Position numbers and translations under genes: made by a program
The notes under the pieces: generated by a model
What the model was told of the DNA's origin: nothing
The model's database searches: none
Seen by the model: the letters and a program-made list of their open reading frames with translations, nothing else
NCBI GenBank assembly: GCA_024277025.1
Contig: JAJRWA010000157.1
Span: 1-52,205 of the forward strand
Length of the DNA: 52,205 nucleotides
From: Candidatus Krumholzibacteriota bacterium
GTDB taxonomy: Bacteria > Krumholzibacteriota > Krumholzibacteriia > LZORAL124-64-63
Reading direction: 5' to 3'
In this document: in pieces, positions 43,826-51,953 of the stretch
Position numbering within the stretch: position 1 is the first letter of the stretch
Layout: the number at the start of each line of letters is the position of its first letter

Positions 43826-44959
43826 TCAGCCGGCAAGTTCAATTGCCTTCTTAACCGCTTCATCCATGGTCTCGGCCGCGTGCAGATCCGTGTCGGCCAG
43901 CATGGCCCGGCCCTCTTCGGCGTTGGTGCCGGTCAGGCGCACCACGATCGGCACGCTGATATCCATGGATTTGGTCGCCGCGATGATGCCCTTGGCCACG
44001 TCGTCGCAACGGGTGATCCCGCCGAAGATATTGAACAGGACCGCTTTGACCTCTTTGTCGGCCAGGATGATGTTCAAGGCGTTGACGACCTTCTCCGGAT
44101 TCGAGCTGCCCCCGATGTCCAGGAAGTTGGCCGGCTGACCGCCGTAGTACTTGACCAGATCCATCGTGGCCATGGCCAGGCCGGCGCCGTTGACCAGGCA
44201 GCCGACGTTGCCCTCGAGTTTGACGAAACTCAGGTTCGCCTCGCGGGCCGTGCGCTCGCTGGGGTCCTCGGCGTCCAGATCGCGCAGGGCCTCGTAGTCC
44301 GGATGGCGGAACATGGCGTTGTCATCCAGGTTCACCTTGGCATCGATGGCGTGCCCCTTGCCCTCGGGCGTGAAGATGAACGGATTGATCTCGGCCAGGC
44401 TGGCGTCCGCAGCGACAAACGCCAGATAGAGCTTCTGCATGGCGGCGGCCAGTTGGCGCGCCATCTTCACGTCGTCCGGGCACAGGCGCATGCCCATGTC
44501 CATCGCTTCGTGGTCCAGCAGTCCGTAGCGCGGGTCGATGGGCTGCTTGAAGATCAGCTCGGGCGTGTCCTTGGCGACCTGCTCGATCTCGACGCCGCCC
44601 TCGGCGCTGGCCATCAGCAGCACGCGCTTGGTGTTCCGGTCGATCAGCATGCCGATGTAGTACTCGCTGGCGATGTCCACGGCGGGGGTGATCAGCACCT
44701 TGTGCACGGTGTGGCCCTTGATGTCCATGCCCAGGATGTTCGCCGCATTGGTGCGCACGTCATCCATCGACTCGCAGAACTTGATCCCGCCGGCCTTGCC
44801 CCGGCCGCCGGTCAACACCTGGCACTTCACCATGACCGGCAACCCGTACTCTTCAGCGAGGGAGACCGCTTCGTCGGCCGTAACGGCGACTTTGCCACCG
44901 GGCACCGGCAGGCCGAAGCTGGTGAAAATCTCCTTGGCCTGATACTCGTGAATATTCAC
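43826..44959 (-). CDS. sucC: Succinyl-CoA ligase beta subunit
   Basis: 377 residues with an N-terminal ATP-grasp fold ([37 protein letters not shown]) and a C-terminal CoA-ligase domain ([27 protein letters not shown]). The start is GTG, with GGGGAGG about six bases upstream. It precedes sucD and follows the COG2403 gene. Confidence 0.97.
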   Translation of the reverse strand: MNIHEYQAKEIFTSFGLPVPGGKVAVTADEAVSLAEEYGLPVMVKCQVLTGGRGKAGGIKFCESMDDVRTNAANILGMDIKGHTVHKVLITPAVDIASEYYIGMLIDRNTKRVLLMASAEGGVEIEQVAKDTPELIFKQPIDPRYGLLDHEAMDMGMRLCPDDVKMARQLAAAMQKLYLAFVAADASLAEINPFIFTPEGKGHAIDAKVNLDDNAMFRHPDYEALRDLDAEDPSERTAREANLSFVKLEGNVGCLVNGAGLAMATMDLVKYYGGQPANFLDIGGSSNPEKVVNALNIILADKEVKAVLFNIFGGITRCDDVAKGIIAATKSMDISVPIVVRLTGTNAEEGRAMLADTDLHAAETMDEAVKKAIELAG

Positions 44960-44988
44960 TCATTTCCTCCCCGGAAAGACGACCGCCA

Positions 44989-45013
44989 GGCCGGGCCCCG
45001 CATGGGCCCGGCC
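44989..45013 (-). repeat. Perfect inverted repeat upstream of sucC
   Basis: Arms GGCCGGGCCC and GGGCCCGGCC (10 bp, perfect) with a 5-base loop, about 30 bases upstream of the sucC start and 45 bases past the COG2403 gene. No U-tract. Confidence 0.55.
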
Positions 45014-45058
45014 CGTCCGGTCTGGACGCAAACAAAACTACCGATATCCGGCGATTCC

Positions 45059-46372
45059 CTAGAGGAACCGCTGCAAGAGCTGGGTCAGGTTCGGCTCGCC
45101 GATTTCCTGCAACTCGTACTTCACCCGTACGGTGGGCTTGGTGATCTTGACGATCCGGTTCAGGTCGATCGGCGTGCCGATCACCACCGCGTCGCACTCG
45201 ACGGCGTTGATCGTCTTCTCCAGGTCAGCGACCTGCTCGTCGCCGTAACCCATGGCCGGCAACAGCGTGCCGATGTCCGGATACTTCTCGAAGGTCTCGG
45301 CCAGCTTGCCCGTGGCCCAGGGCCGCGGATCGACGAGTTCTTCGGCGCCCATGCGCATGGCCGCCACGACCCCGGCGCCGTAAGTCATCTCACCGTGGGT
45401 CAGGGTCGGGCCGTCCTCGACAACGAGCACCTTCTTGCCCATCAGGTCCACGTCACCCTCGAGGGTCAGCGGACTGGCGCCGTCGATGATGATCGCCCTG
45501 GGATTGATCGCGCGGATGTTGTCCCGCACCGTTTCGATATCCTCGAATTCGGCCTCGACCTCTTTGTTGATCACGACGGCATCAGCAAGACGCACGTTGG
45601 TCTCGGCCGGGAAGTAGCTCAGCTCGTGACCGGCCCGGTGCGGATCCGCCACCACGATGTGGAGGTCCGACTTGTAGAAGGGCGTGTCATTGTTGCCGCC
45701 GTCCCAGAGGATGATGTCCGCTTCCTTTTCGGCCTCGCGCAGGATGGCCTCGTAGTCGACGCCGGCGTAGATCACGCCGCCGGCCACGATGTGCGGCTCG
45801 TACTCTTCCATTTCCTCGATCGTGCACTTGTGCTTGGCCAGGTCGGCGACCTCGGCGAAGCGCTGCACGCGCTGGGCCACCAGGTCGCCGTAGGGCATCG
45901 GATGCCGGATCGCGACGACCTTCTTGCCGGCGGCGCGCAGGATCTCGCAGATGCGGCGGCTGGTCTGGCTCTTGCCGCAGCCCGTGCGCACGGCCCCGAC
46001 GCTGATCACGGGCTTGGTGCTCTTGAGCTGGGTCAGTTTCTCGCCCAGCATGGCGAAGTCGCAACCGGCGGCGTTGACGATCGAGCCCAGGCTCATGACC
46101 TGCCCGTACGAGCGGTCGCTGTAGGACATGACGCACAGGTCCGGCTCGAAGCGCGCGATCAGGTCGAGCAATTCGGTTTCTTCGAAAATGGGGATGCCTT
46201 CGGGGTAGAGGCCGCCCGCCAGTTCAGCCGGATAGCGCCGACCATCGATGTCGGGGATCTGGGTCGCGGTGAAGGCCACGACATCGTAGGCCTCGTTGTC
46301 CCGGTACACGCAGTTGAAATTGTGAAAGTCGCGTCCGGCCGCGCCGAGGATGATGACCTTGATCTTGCTCAT
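45059..46372 (-). CDS. COG2403 P-loop protein, cyclic 2,3-diphosphoglycerate synthetase-like
   Basis: 437 residues. The N-terminal Rossmann-like domain is KVIILGAAGRDFHNFN. A P-loop VGAVRTGCGKSQTSR lies at about 125-139. IILWDGGNND and IIDGASPLTLEGD follow, then VLVVEDGPTLTHGEM. This is the COG2403 predicted-GTPase family, to which the cyclic 2,3-diphosphoglycerate synthetase of hyperthermophilic methanogens belongs. In bacteria the activity is not established. The ATG at 46372 has AGGAGA upstream. It lies between the heptose genes and sucCD. Confidence 0.82.
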   Translation of the reverse strand: MSKIKVIILGAAGRDFHNFNCVYRDNEAYDVVAFTATQIPDIDGRRYPAELAGGLYPEGIPIFEETELLDLIARFEPDLCVMSYSDRSYGQVMSLGSIVNAAGCDFAMLGEKLTQLKSTKPVISVGAVRTGCGKSQTSRRICEILRAAGKKVVAIRHPMPYGDLVAQRVQRFAEVADLAKHKCTIEEMEEYEPHIVAGGVIYAGVDYEAILREAEKEADIILWDGGNNDTPFYKSDLHIVVADPHRAGHELSYFPAETNVRLADAVVINKEVEAEFEDIETVRDNIRAINPRAIIIDGASPLTLEGDVDLMGKKVLVVEDGPTLTHGEMTYGAGVVAAMRMGAEELVDPRPWATGKLAETFEKYPDIGTLLPAMGYGDEQVADLEKTINAVECDAVVIGTPIDLNRIVKITKPTVRVKYELQEIGEPNLTQLLQRFL

Positions 46373-46384
46373 GACGTCTCCTAT

Positions 46385-46400
46385 CGATCCCGCGGGATCG
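46385..46400. repeat. 16-bp perfect palindrome upstream of the COG2403 gene
   Basis: CGATCCCGCGGGATCG, directly adjacent to the ribosome-binding site of the COG2403 gene. It could be an operator or an mRNA hairpin. Confidence 0.5.
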
Positions 46401-46446
46401 GTTCCACCCGCCAGCCGCGGACGTGCGGCGGCGGATGATCGACCGC

Positions 46447-46935
46447 TCAGGGCAATTGCCTGATGGCGTCGATTATCTGGGAGGTCGACCAACCGGGCAC
46501 CATCGGCACACGGGCAACGCGGCCGCCCCAGGCTTTGACTTCCCGGGCGCCCACGATGTCCTCTTCCGCATACTCGGACCCCTTGACGAGCACGTCCGGC
46601 CGGATCTGGAGAATGACCTCCAGCGGTGTCGGCTCCGCAAAAATAGTGACCGCTGAAACGGGCCGCAAGGAGGCAATCAGCGCCGCCCGGTCCAGCCCGG
46701 GCAGAATGGGGCGCCCGGCACCCTTGAGTTGCCGCACCGAGTCGTCGCTATTGAGGGCAACGACCAGTTCATCGGCGGCGGCAGCGGCCTGCTGCAGGCT
46801 GGCCAGATGGCCACTGTGCAGCAAATCGAAGCAGCCGTTGGTGAAGGCGATCGTGCCGCCGCCCTCCCGGACGGTTTTCGCCCAGTTCGCCAATTCGGAC
46901 CGTGGCAGGACAATACCCCGCCTGGGAGCCTCCAT
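46447..46935 (-). CDS. rfaE2: D-glycero-beta-D-manno-heptose-1-phosphate adenylyltransferase
   Basis: 162 residues, the C-terminal half of HldE as a separate protein. The nucleotidyltransferase motif is FTNGCFDLLHSGHL (31-44, with HSGH), and the C-terminal half has KGSEYAEEDIVGA and PGWSTSQII. It makes ADP-heptose for the LPS inner core. Its ATG overlaps the rfaE1 stop by one base (TGATG). Confidence 0.95.
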   Translation of the reverse strand: MEAPRRGIVLPRSELANWAKTVREGGGTIAFTNGCFDLLHSGHLASLQQAAAAADELVVALNSDDSVRQLKGAGRPILPGLDRAALIASLRPVSAVTIFAEPTPLEVILQIRPDVLVKGSEYAEEDIVGAREVKAWGGRVARVPMVPGWSTSQIIDAIRQLP

Positions 46936-47945
46936 CAGGCCTCCTCCCCCCCCTGGCGCGCCGTCAACGCCGTCCGCAACTGGTCAGCCGTGATGGCCGC
47001 CGTGCCCAGTTCGCGCACCGCCAGGCCGGCGGCGTGATTGGCCAACTGGGCCGCGTCCAGGAACTCGGCCCCGGCCGAGAGGGCCGCCGTGTAGACCGCG
47101 ATCACCGTATCACCGGCACCGGTCACATCGAAGACGGTGGTCGCCCGCGTGGCCAGATGACCGTCCCGGCCATCCTGGTGGAAGAGAGCCATGCCGTGTT
47201 CGCCGCGCGTGATCAGGACGGCCTCGGCCGCCGTGCGCTCCAGCAGGCGCGAGCCCGCCAGAGCGAGCGACTCGCCGTCGACAATGGGCAGGGCGCAGGC
47301 CTGTTCGGCCTCTTTCTGATTGGGCGTCAGGCTGGTTACGCCATGATACTGGCTGAAGTCGCCTTTCTTGGGATCGACAACCATGGGCACGCCCGCCTTG
47401 CGGCCGGCCGCGATGAACAAGCCCAGGGCCGCATCGGTCAGGACACCCTTGCCGTAGTCGCTGAAAATGATGCCGTCGAAAGGCCCGGTCGCGGTCAGGC
47501 ACGCGGACAGCTGGCCCACCAGCGCCTCCCCGATCGGCGCATCCTCTTCGCGGTCGGCACGCACCACCTGCTGGTTGTGGGCGATGATCCGCGTCTTGAT
47601 TGTGGTCGGCCGCGACGGGCACTCGAGCAGGCCCGAGTCGTCGATGCCGCGCTCGTGCAACAGCCCCCGCAACTGGCGCCCGGCTTCATCAGGCCCGCAG
47701 ATGCCGAAGAGAAAGGCTTCGGCGCCAAGGGCCCGGATGTTGGCCGCCACGTTGGCCGCGCCGCCCAGTTTCACCGTCTCCTGCTCCACCCGCACCACAG
47801 GCACCGGCGCCTCGGGGCTGATCCGGTCCACGCGCCCCCACAGGAAGCGGTCGACCATGGAGTCCCCGATGACGGCCAGGCGGCGGCCGCTGAGCTTGTC
47901 GATAATCTGCCGCTCCGTCCGGAACAGCTTGTCTTTTGCACTCAT
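46935..47945 (-). CDS. rfaE1: D-glycero-beta-D-manno-heptose-7-phosphate kinase
   Basis: 336-residue PfkB-type sugar kinase. VIGDSMVDRFLWGRVDRISP marks the HldE kinase half, GGAANVAANI is at about 61-70, and the catalytic DVTGAGDT at about 273-280. It phosphorylates heptose-7-phosphate before adenylylation by RfaE2. The ATG at 47945 has only a weak ribosome-binding site. It is divergent from the DUF3467 gene. Confidence 0.95.
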   Translation of the reverse strand: MSAKDKLFRTERQIIDKLSGRRLAVIGDSMVDRFLWGRVDRISPEAPVPVVRVEQETVKLGGAANVAANIRALGAEAFLFGICGPDEAGRQLRGLLHERGIDDSGLLECPSRPTTIKTRIIAHNQQVVRADREEDAPIGEALVGQLSACLTATGPFDGIIFSDYGKGVLTDAALGLFIAAGRKAGVPMVVDPKKGDFSQYHGVTSLTPNQKEAEQACALPIVDGESLALAGSRLLERTAAEAVLITRGEHGMALFHQDGRDGHLATRATTVFDVTGAGDTVIAVYTAALSAGAEFLDAAQLANHAAGLAVRELGTAAITADQLRTALTARQGGEEA

Positions 47946-47996
47946 ATCCGTATTCTTTGGCTGGAATTCAAGGTATCGGACGCGCCCGGAAGCTAT

Positions 47997-48034
47997 CACC
48001 CCCGCCGGGCAGTGTCAATTTCCCGGCGGGGGTG
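47997..48034 (+). repeat. Perfect 13-bp inverted repeat in the rfaE1/DUF3467 divergent region
   Basis: Arms CACCCCCGCCGGG and CCCGGCGGGGGTG with a 12-base loop. It ends six bases before the CGGAG ribosome-binding site of the DUF3467 gene, so it would form a very stable hairpin in that mRNA's 5' leader if transcription starts upstream. Confidence 0.65.
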
Positions 48035-48049
48035 CGATCCGGAGCAGCC

Positions 48050-48358
48050 ATGGACAAGAAACCGACCCAACAACGTGTCGCCATCGATCTGGGCGAGAAG
48101 GAAGCCGATGGCACCTACGCCAACCTGAGCCTTATCTCCCACAGCCAGGCCGAGTTCATCCTTGATTTCGCCCGTATCGTGCCCGGCATGCCCAAGGCCA
48201 AGGTCCACGCGCGGGTGATCATGACGCCCATGGCGCTCAAGGCGCTGCAGGCCAACATCAAGGCCAACATCGAGCGCTACGAGACGATGCACGGCGAGAT
48301 CAAGCTCACCGGCCAGCCGCAACTGAATCACAACATCGGGTTCGAGACGGAGAACTAG
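48050..48358 (+). CDS. DUF3467 family protein
   Basis: 102 residues. The core AIDLGEKEADGTYANLSLISHSQAEFILDFARIVPGMPKAKVHARVI, given here only as a region (about 10-55), matches the small DUF3467 family, whose members share a YANx(5)S pattern and an FxxDFxxxxPG-like motif. The function is unknown. The ATG has CGGAG six bases upstream. It is a lone plus-strand gene whose stop overlaps the stop of the convergent permease gene in a shared CTAG. Confidence 0.85.
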   Translation: MDKKPTQQRVAIDLGEKEADGTYANLSLISHSQAEFILDFARIVPGMPKAKVHARVIMTPMALKALQANIKANIERYETMHGEIKLTGQPQLNHNIGFETEN

Positions 48359-49581
48359 GCCGCCATCAGGCGGCGCAGGCGCCACGCGCCGAGTGCCATG
48401 GCGGCCGCGGTCCACAGGGTCAGCCCGAGCAGCAGTCCGCCCAGTTCAGACACCCCATATCCGCGCCCGATCATGTCGTGGAAGACAGTGATGGCCTGCC
48501 CGGTCGGCAGGCTGTGCCCCAGTTGCTGCATGAAATCCGGCACTACTTCGAGGGGCCACCAGAGGCCACCGAGAGCAGCCATCGTCATGGTCAGGGCCAT
48601 GCCCAACCCGTCGGCCTGGGCGCCGGTACGCGCCACGCCGCCCAGAAAAATCGCGGCTCCGGAGCTGAAGCCGGCGAAAAGGACAATGACCAGCACCAGA
48701 CCCAGCGGTGAATCACCATAGTCTATACCGAAGGCCACGCTGTTGAGGACAAGTAGAATCCCCGACTGGATCAGGCCCACGACCATCCCGCCGGCAAAGA
48801 AGCCCAGCATCAGGTCCAGGCCCGTGGCCCGACTGGTGACCAGCCGGGCCAGGGTGCGGTCGTTGCGGGCGGCGACCAGATCCTTGGCCGTCATCATCAT
48901 GAACATCATCACGAAGAACAGGATATAGGCCGGGCCGAGATGCTGATGGACATTGGTCAGGGCGAAGTCGTCGGACTGGACGCGGCCCAGCACCGTCGGC
49001 ACCAGGGTCAGCCGGGGATGCGCCCAGCGCTCCGCGAACACCTCCTCGTCAAACTGTCGGGCCTGATCACGGGGCACGGCTTTTCCGGCGGGCCCCGTGG
49101 CAACCAGCCCCCGTCCCGCGGCAATCGTATTGGCCCGCAGAACCGACCGGTCCAGCAGCGTGTTGACCGTCTGGCTACTGAGACGATCCGAGTCGTAGAC
49201 CAGCACCAGTTCGGCCTCGCGCCCGTCGGCAACGGCCGCTGAATACCCCGCCGGAATGATCAAGGCGGCGGTCATGTGCTGGTAATCGACTTCCTGCCGG
49301 GCCGCCTCCCGGCCGATGAGTGAGTCAAGCCGCACGATCTGAAAACGTTCGTTGTCCGCCAGCGGCGCCAACAGTTCGTCCGCGGCCGGCCCCTGATCCC
49401 GATCGAAGACCACCAGTCTCGGCAGTTGTGTCGGACCGCCGCCACCCATGTCTCCCATGAGCATGCCCATCAAGTAGGAAAACACCATGGGCATCACCAG
49501 CAGCCAGACCAGCCCCAGCCGATCACGCAGGACGCGCACGAGGCGCAGGCGAACCATGGCACCGATAACGGTGAAACTCAC
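48355..49581 (-). CDS. ABC-2 type transporter permease
   Basis: 408 residues. One N-terminal membrane segment (LGLVWLLVMPMVFSYLMGML) is followed by a large extracytoplasmic domain (about 40-220) and five C-terminal segments (ILFFVMMFMMM to LGLTLWTAAAMALGA). This is the ABC-2/YhgE-like exporter layout. The GTG at 49581 overlaps the upstream permease stop (GTGA) and has GGGGAGG upstream. The substrate is unknown. Confidence 0.88.
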   Translation of the reverse strand: MSFTVIGAMVRLRLVRVLRDRLGLVWLLVMPMVFSYLMGMLMGDMGGGGPTQLPRLVVFDRDQGPAADELLAPLADNERFQIVRLDSLIGREAARQEVDYQHMTAALIIPAGYSAAVADGREAELVLVYDSDRLSSQTVNTLLDRSVLRANTIAAGRGLVATGPAGKAVPRDQARQFDEEVFAERWAHPRLTLVPTVLGRVQSDDFALTNVHQHLGPAYILFFVMMFMMMTAKDLVAARNDRTLARLVTSRATGLDLMLGFFAGGMVVGLIQSGILLVLNSVAFGIDYGDSPLGLVLVIVLFAGFSSGAAIFLGGVARTGAQADGLGMALTMTMAALGGLWWPLEVVPDFMQQLGHSLPTGQAITVFHDMIGRGYGVSELGGLLLGLTLWTAAAMALGAWRLRRLMAA

Positions 49582-50909
49582 AGCAGACCTCCCCGCCGGG
49601 ACCGTGCGGCGAACAGAACAACGTTGCTGACAAAGAGGGTCACCGCCGCCGAGCTGAGCACCAGCACCGGCACCATGGCTCCGGCCAGGCTTTCGTCGCG
49701 GATCACGACTGCGCTGAAGCCGAGATTCGCCCAATAGTTGAAGACAAAGCGACCGAAGGTGTGGGCCCAGGCGGGCAGCGCTTCAACCGTGCCGAAATTT
49801 CCCCCGATCATGGCCGAGACCAGAATCACGACCGTGCTCAGGTTGTCCATCACCTTCTCCGAGGGGCAGACCAGGGCGAGCAGGATGAACACCCCACTGG
49901 CGGTCATGCTCGTCAGCAGCACCACAACCAGCAGTGAATACGGATCCGGCCCGAGATTGACCCGGAACAGGACCGCACCGGCCAGGAACAGAACCAACAG
50001 TTGCAGCGCCCCCTGCATGGTGCCGGTCACCCATTTGCCGACAATGAACTGGGTGGCATCCATCGGGCTGAGCAACTGGCGCTGCAGGGTGTGGCCCTCC
50101 CGCTCGCGGTGGATCTCGCGCGCGGCCGCGGCGACGGCGAACATCAGGAAGAAAACCGCAAAACTCGGCAGGACGTAGTCGAAGAAGTTGGCTTCCTCCC
50201 CGCCGGCCGCCGCACCGATGGGCGACTTGTCGTTGACCGCGAGATTGATCCGGGGGGACGCCATGGCGTCGGACAGGGCCACCTGGTGGTCCATGACGGT
50301 GATAAAGTCGCGTCCTGCTGCTTGCAGCACGGTATCCTGTCCAGCGTTGCGAAAACGCTTCCAGACCGCGTTGAAGTCACCGGAGAAGTACTCGTCGAAG
50401 GTGAAATCACCGTCCTGTTGGGCGACACGGTCCGCCGGCCACAGGGCCTCATAGGCCGCGTCACCGGCCTGGTAGCGCACAAAGACCCGTTCCAGGATCT
50501 GCTGCACGATCCCGGACTTCAACGGACTGCCCGGATCTTTCCAGAGTTGGACCGCGGCTTTCCGCCCGTCGACCAGGCTGGTCATGAAGTCCGGCGGGAT
50601 GACCAGCGCCGCGGCAACCTCGCCCTGACGCACCAGCAGGTCCGCACCGCTCGAGTCCGTCCAGGTCACGGTAAAGAAACCGGATTCCTGCAGGCCAGCC
50701 GCGATCTTTTCCTGCAGCAGCACCGGCAGGTCATTGGCCACCATGGCAATGGGAATGGCACTCATACCTGAGCTGTCACCCAGGCCGCCGCCAAAACTGA
50801 AGCCCATGATGGCCGTCAGCACCAGCGGCAGCAGCAAGTTGACAATGAGGGCCTTGCGGTCCCCGCTGATACGCTTGAGATCCTTGCGGACCAGGGCTGT
50901 GAGCAGCAC
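49578..50909 (-). CDS. ABC-2 type transporter permease
   Basis: 443 residues. The N-terminal segment is LIVNLLLPLVLTAIMGFSFG; a long extracytoplasmic domain and five to six C-terminal membrane segments (FDYVLPSFAVFFLMFAVAAA onward) follow. It is related in layout to the next permease, and the two probably form a heterodimer with the ATPase encoded upstream. The start is GTG at 50909. NatB-like sodium or YbhS/R-like drug export are possible roles. Confidence 0.88.
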   Translation of the reverse strand: MLLTALVRKDLKRISGDRKALIVNLLLPLVLTAIMGFSFGGGLGDSSGMSAIPIAMVANDLPVLLQEKIAAGLQESGFFTVTWTDSSGADLLVRQGEVAAALVIPPDFMTSLVDGRKAAVQLWKDPGSPLKSGIVQQILERVFVRYQAGDAAYEALWPADRVAQQDGDFTFDEYFSGDFNAVWKRFRNAGQDTVLQAAGRDFITVMDHQVALSDAMASPRINLAVNDKSPIGAAAGGEEANFFDYVLPSFAVFFLMFAVAAAAREIHREREGHTLQRQLLSPMDATQFIVGKWVTGTMQGALQLLVLFLAGAVLFRVNLGPDPYSLLVVVLLTSMTASGVFILLALVCPSEKVMDNLSTVVILVSAMIGGNFGTVEALPAWAHTFGRFVFNYWANLGFSAVVIRDESLAGAMVPVLVLSSAAVTLFVSNVVLFAARSRRGGLL

Positions 50910-50916
50910 CGCCGAC

Positions 50917-51849
50917 CTACTCTCTCAGCCCGCGGCCGGTAAGATTCAGGTAGAGCGTCTCCAGGTTGGGCCGCTCGACCTCCAACTGCTCCAACTGCAG
51001 GCCTCGTCCGGCCAACCACGACTGGATCTCGGGCAGCAGCCGCGCCCCATCGGGCGTGCTGATCTCGATCTTGCCCCGGCGCAGGCCCACGTCGCGACAA
51101 TCGTCTCTCTTCGCGAAAGCCGCGATGAAACCCTCGGACTCGCCGGCCGCCAGATGGAACCGGATCTGGTCCGTGTCTCCGATCTGGCCGATCAATTGCT
51201 CCTTGTCACCCAGGGCCACCAGCTTGCCCTGGTCGATCACGCCAATGCGGTCGCAGAGCTGCTCCGCCTCTTCCAGATAGTGAGTGGTATAGACCACGGT
51301 CAGGCCCTCGCGACCCAGCCGGGCGATCAACTCGAGAATCCGCGACCGGGCCTGGGCGTCGATCCCCACCGTCGGTTCATCCAGGAAAAGCACTTCGGGA
51401 CTGTGGATCAAACCGGCTGCCAGATTCAACCGGCGCTTCATGCCCCCGCTGTACGTATCGACCTTGTGGTTGGCCTGTTCAACCAGACTCGTCATTTCGA
51501 GCAATTCATCAACTCGCGCAGATAACGCCTTGCCTCCCAGCCCGTACAGTCGACCCCAGAAATTCAAGTTGTCCCGGGCCGTCAGGTCGGTATAGAGAGC
51601 GACCTCCTGCGGCACGACGCCGATCAGCCGCCGCACGGCCGCCGCGTCGCGGGACACGTCGTGTCCGCCGATCGAGGCCTGGCCGCCATCGCTCGGCAGC
51701 AGGGTAGCCAGAACATTGATGGTCGTCGTCTTGCCCGCCCCGTTGGGTCCGAGCAAGCCGAAGAGTTCCCCCCGCTCGACGCGGAAACTCAGATCGTCCA
51801 CCGCCCGCTTGGCGCCGTATTTCTTGACGAGGTTCCGGACTTCAATCAA
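50917..51849 (-). CDS. ABC transporter ATP-binding protein (DrrA/NatA type)
   Basis: 310 residues. Walker A GPNGAGKTT is at about 34-42, the Q-loop in VVPQEVALY, the signature YSGGMKRRL, Walker B VLFLDEPTVGID, and the switch His in YTTHYLEEAE. The extra C-terminal domain (about 225-310) is typical of DrrA/YbhF-type exporters. The start is TTG, with GGAGGG about eight bases upstream. It powers the two permeases that follow within eight bases. Confidence 0.93.
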   Translation of the reverse strand: MIEVRNLVKKYGAKRAVDDLSFRVERGELFGLLGPNGAGKTTTINVLATLLPSDGGQASIGGHDVSRDAAAVRRLIGVVPQEVALYTDLTARDNLNFWGRLYGLGGKALSARVDELLEMTSLVEQANHKVDTYSGGMKRRLNLAAGLIHSPEVLFLDEPTVGIDAQARSRILELIARLGREGLTVVYTTHYLEEAEQLCDRIGVIDQGKLVALGDKEQLIGQIGDTDQIRFHLAAGESEGFIAAFAKRDDCRDVGLRRGKIEISTPDGARLLPEIQSWLAGRGLQLEQLEVERPNLETLYLNLTGRGLRE

Positions 51850-51953
51850 TGGTTTCCCTCCACAGGACGAATACGGTTCGCTGCCGTTTCAATCGGGACG
51901 CTTTACGTCCGCCGGCGCAAATCGTTGCAATTGAGCCCACAAAAGATTCGGAA

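Noticed and set aside
43880..46438. An open frame of 852 codons on the plus strand
   Set aside because: It lies opposite sucC and the COG2403 gene, which have clear family motifs and ribosome-binding sites. The product is rich in His, Gln, Asp and Arg without motifs, as expected for an antisense frame in GC-rich DNA.
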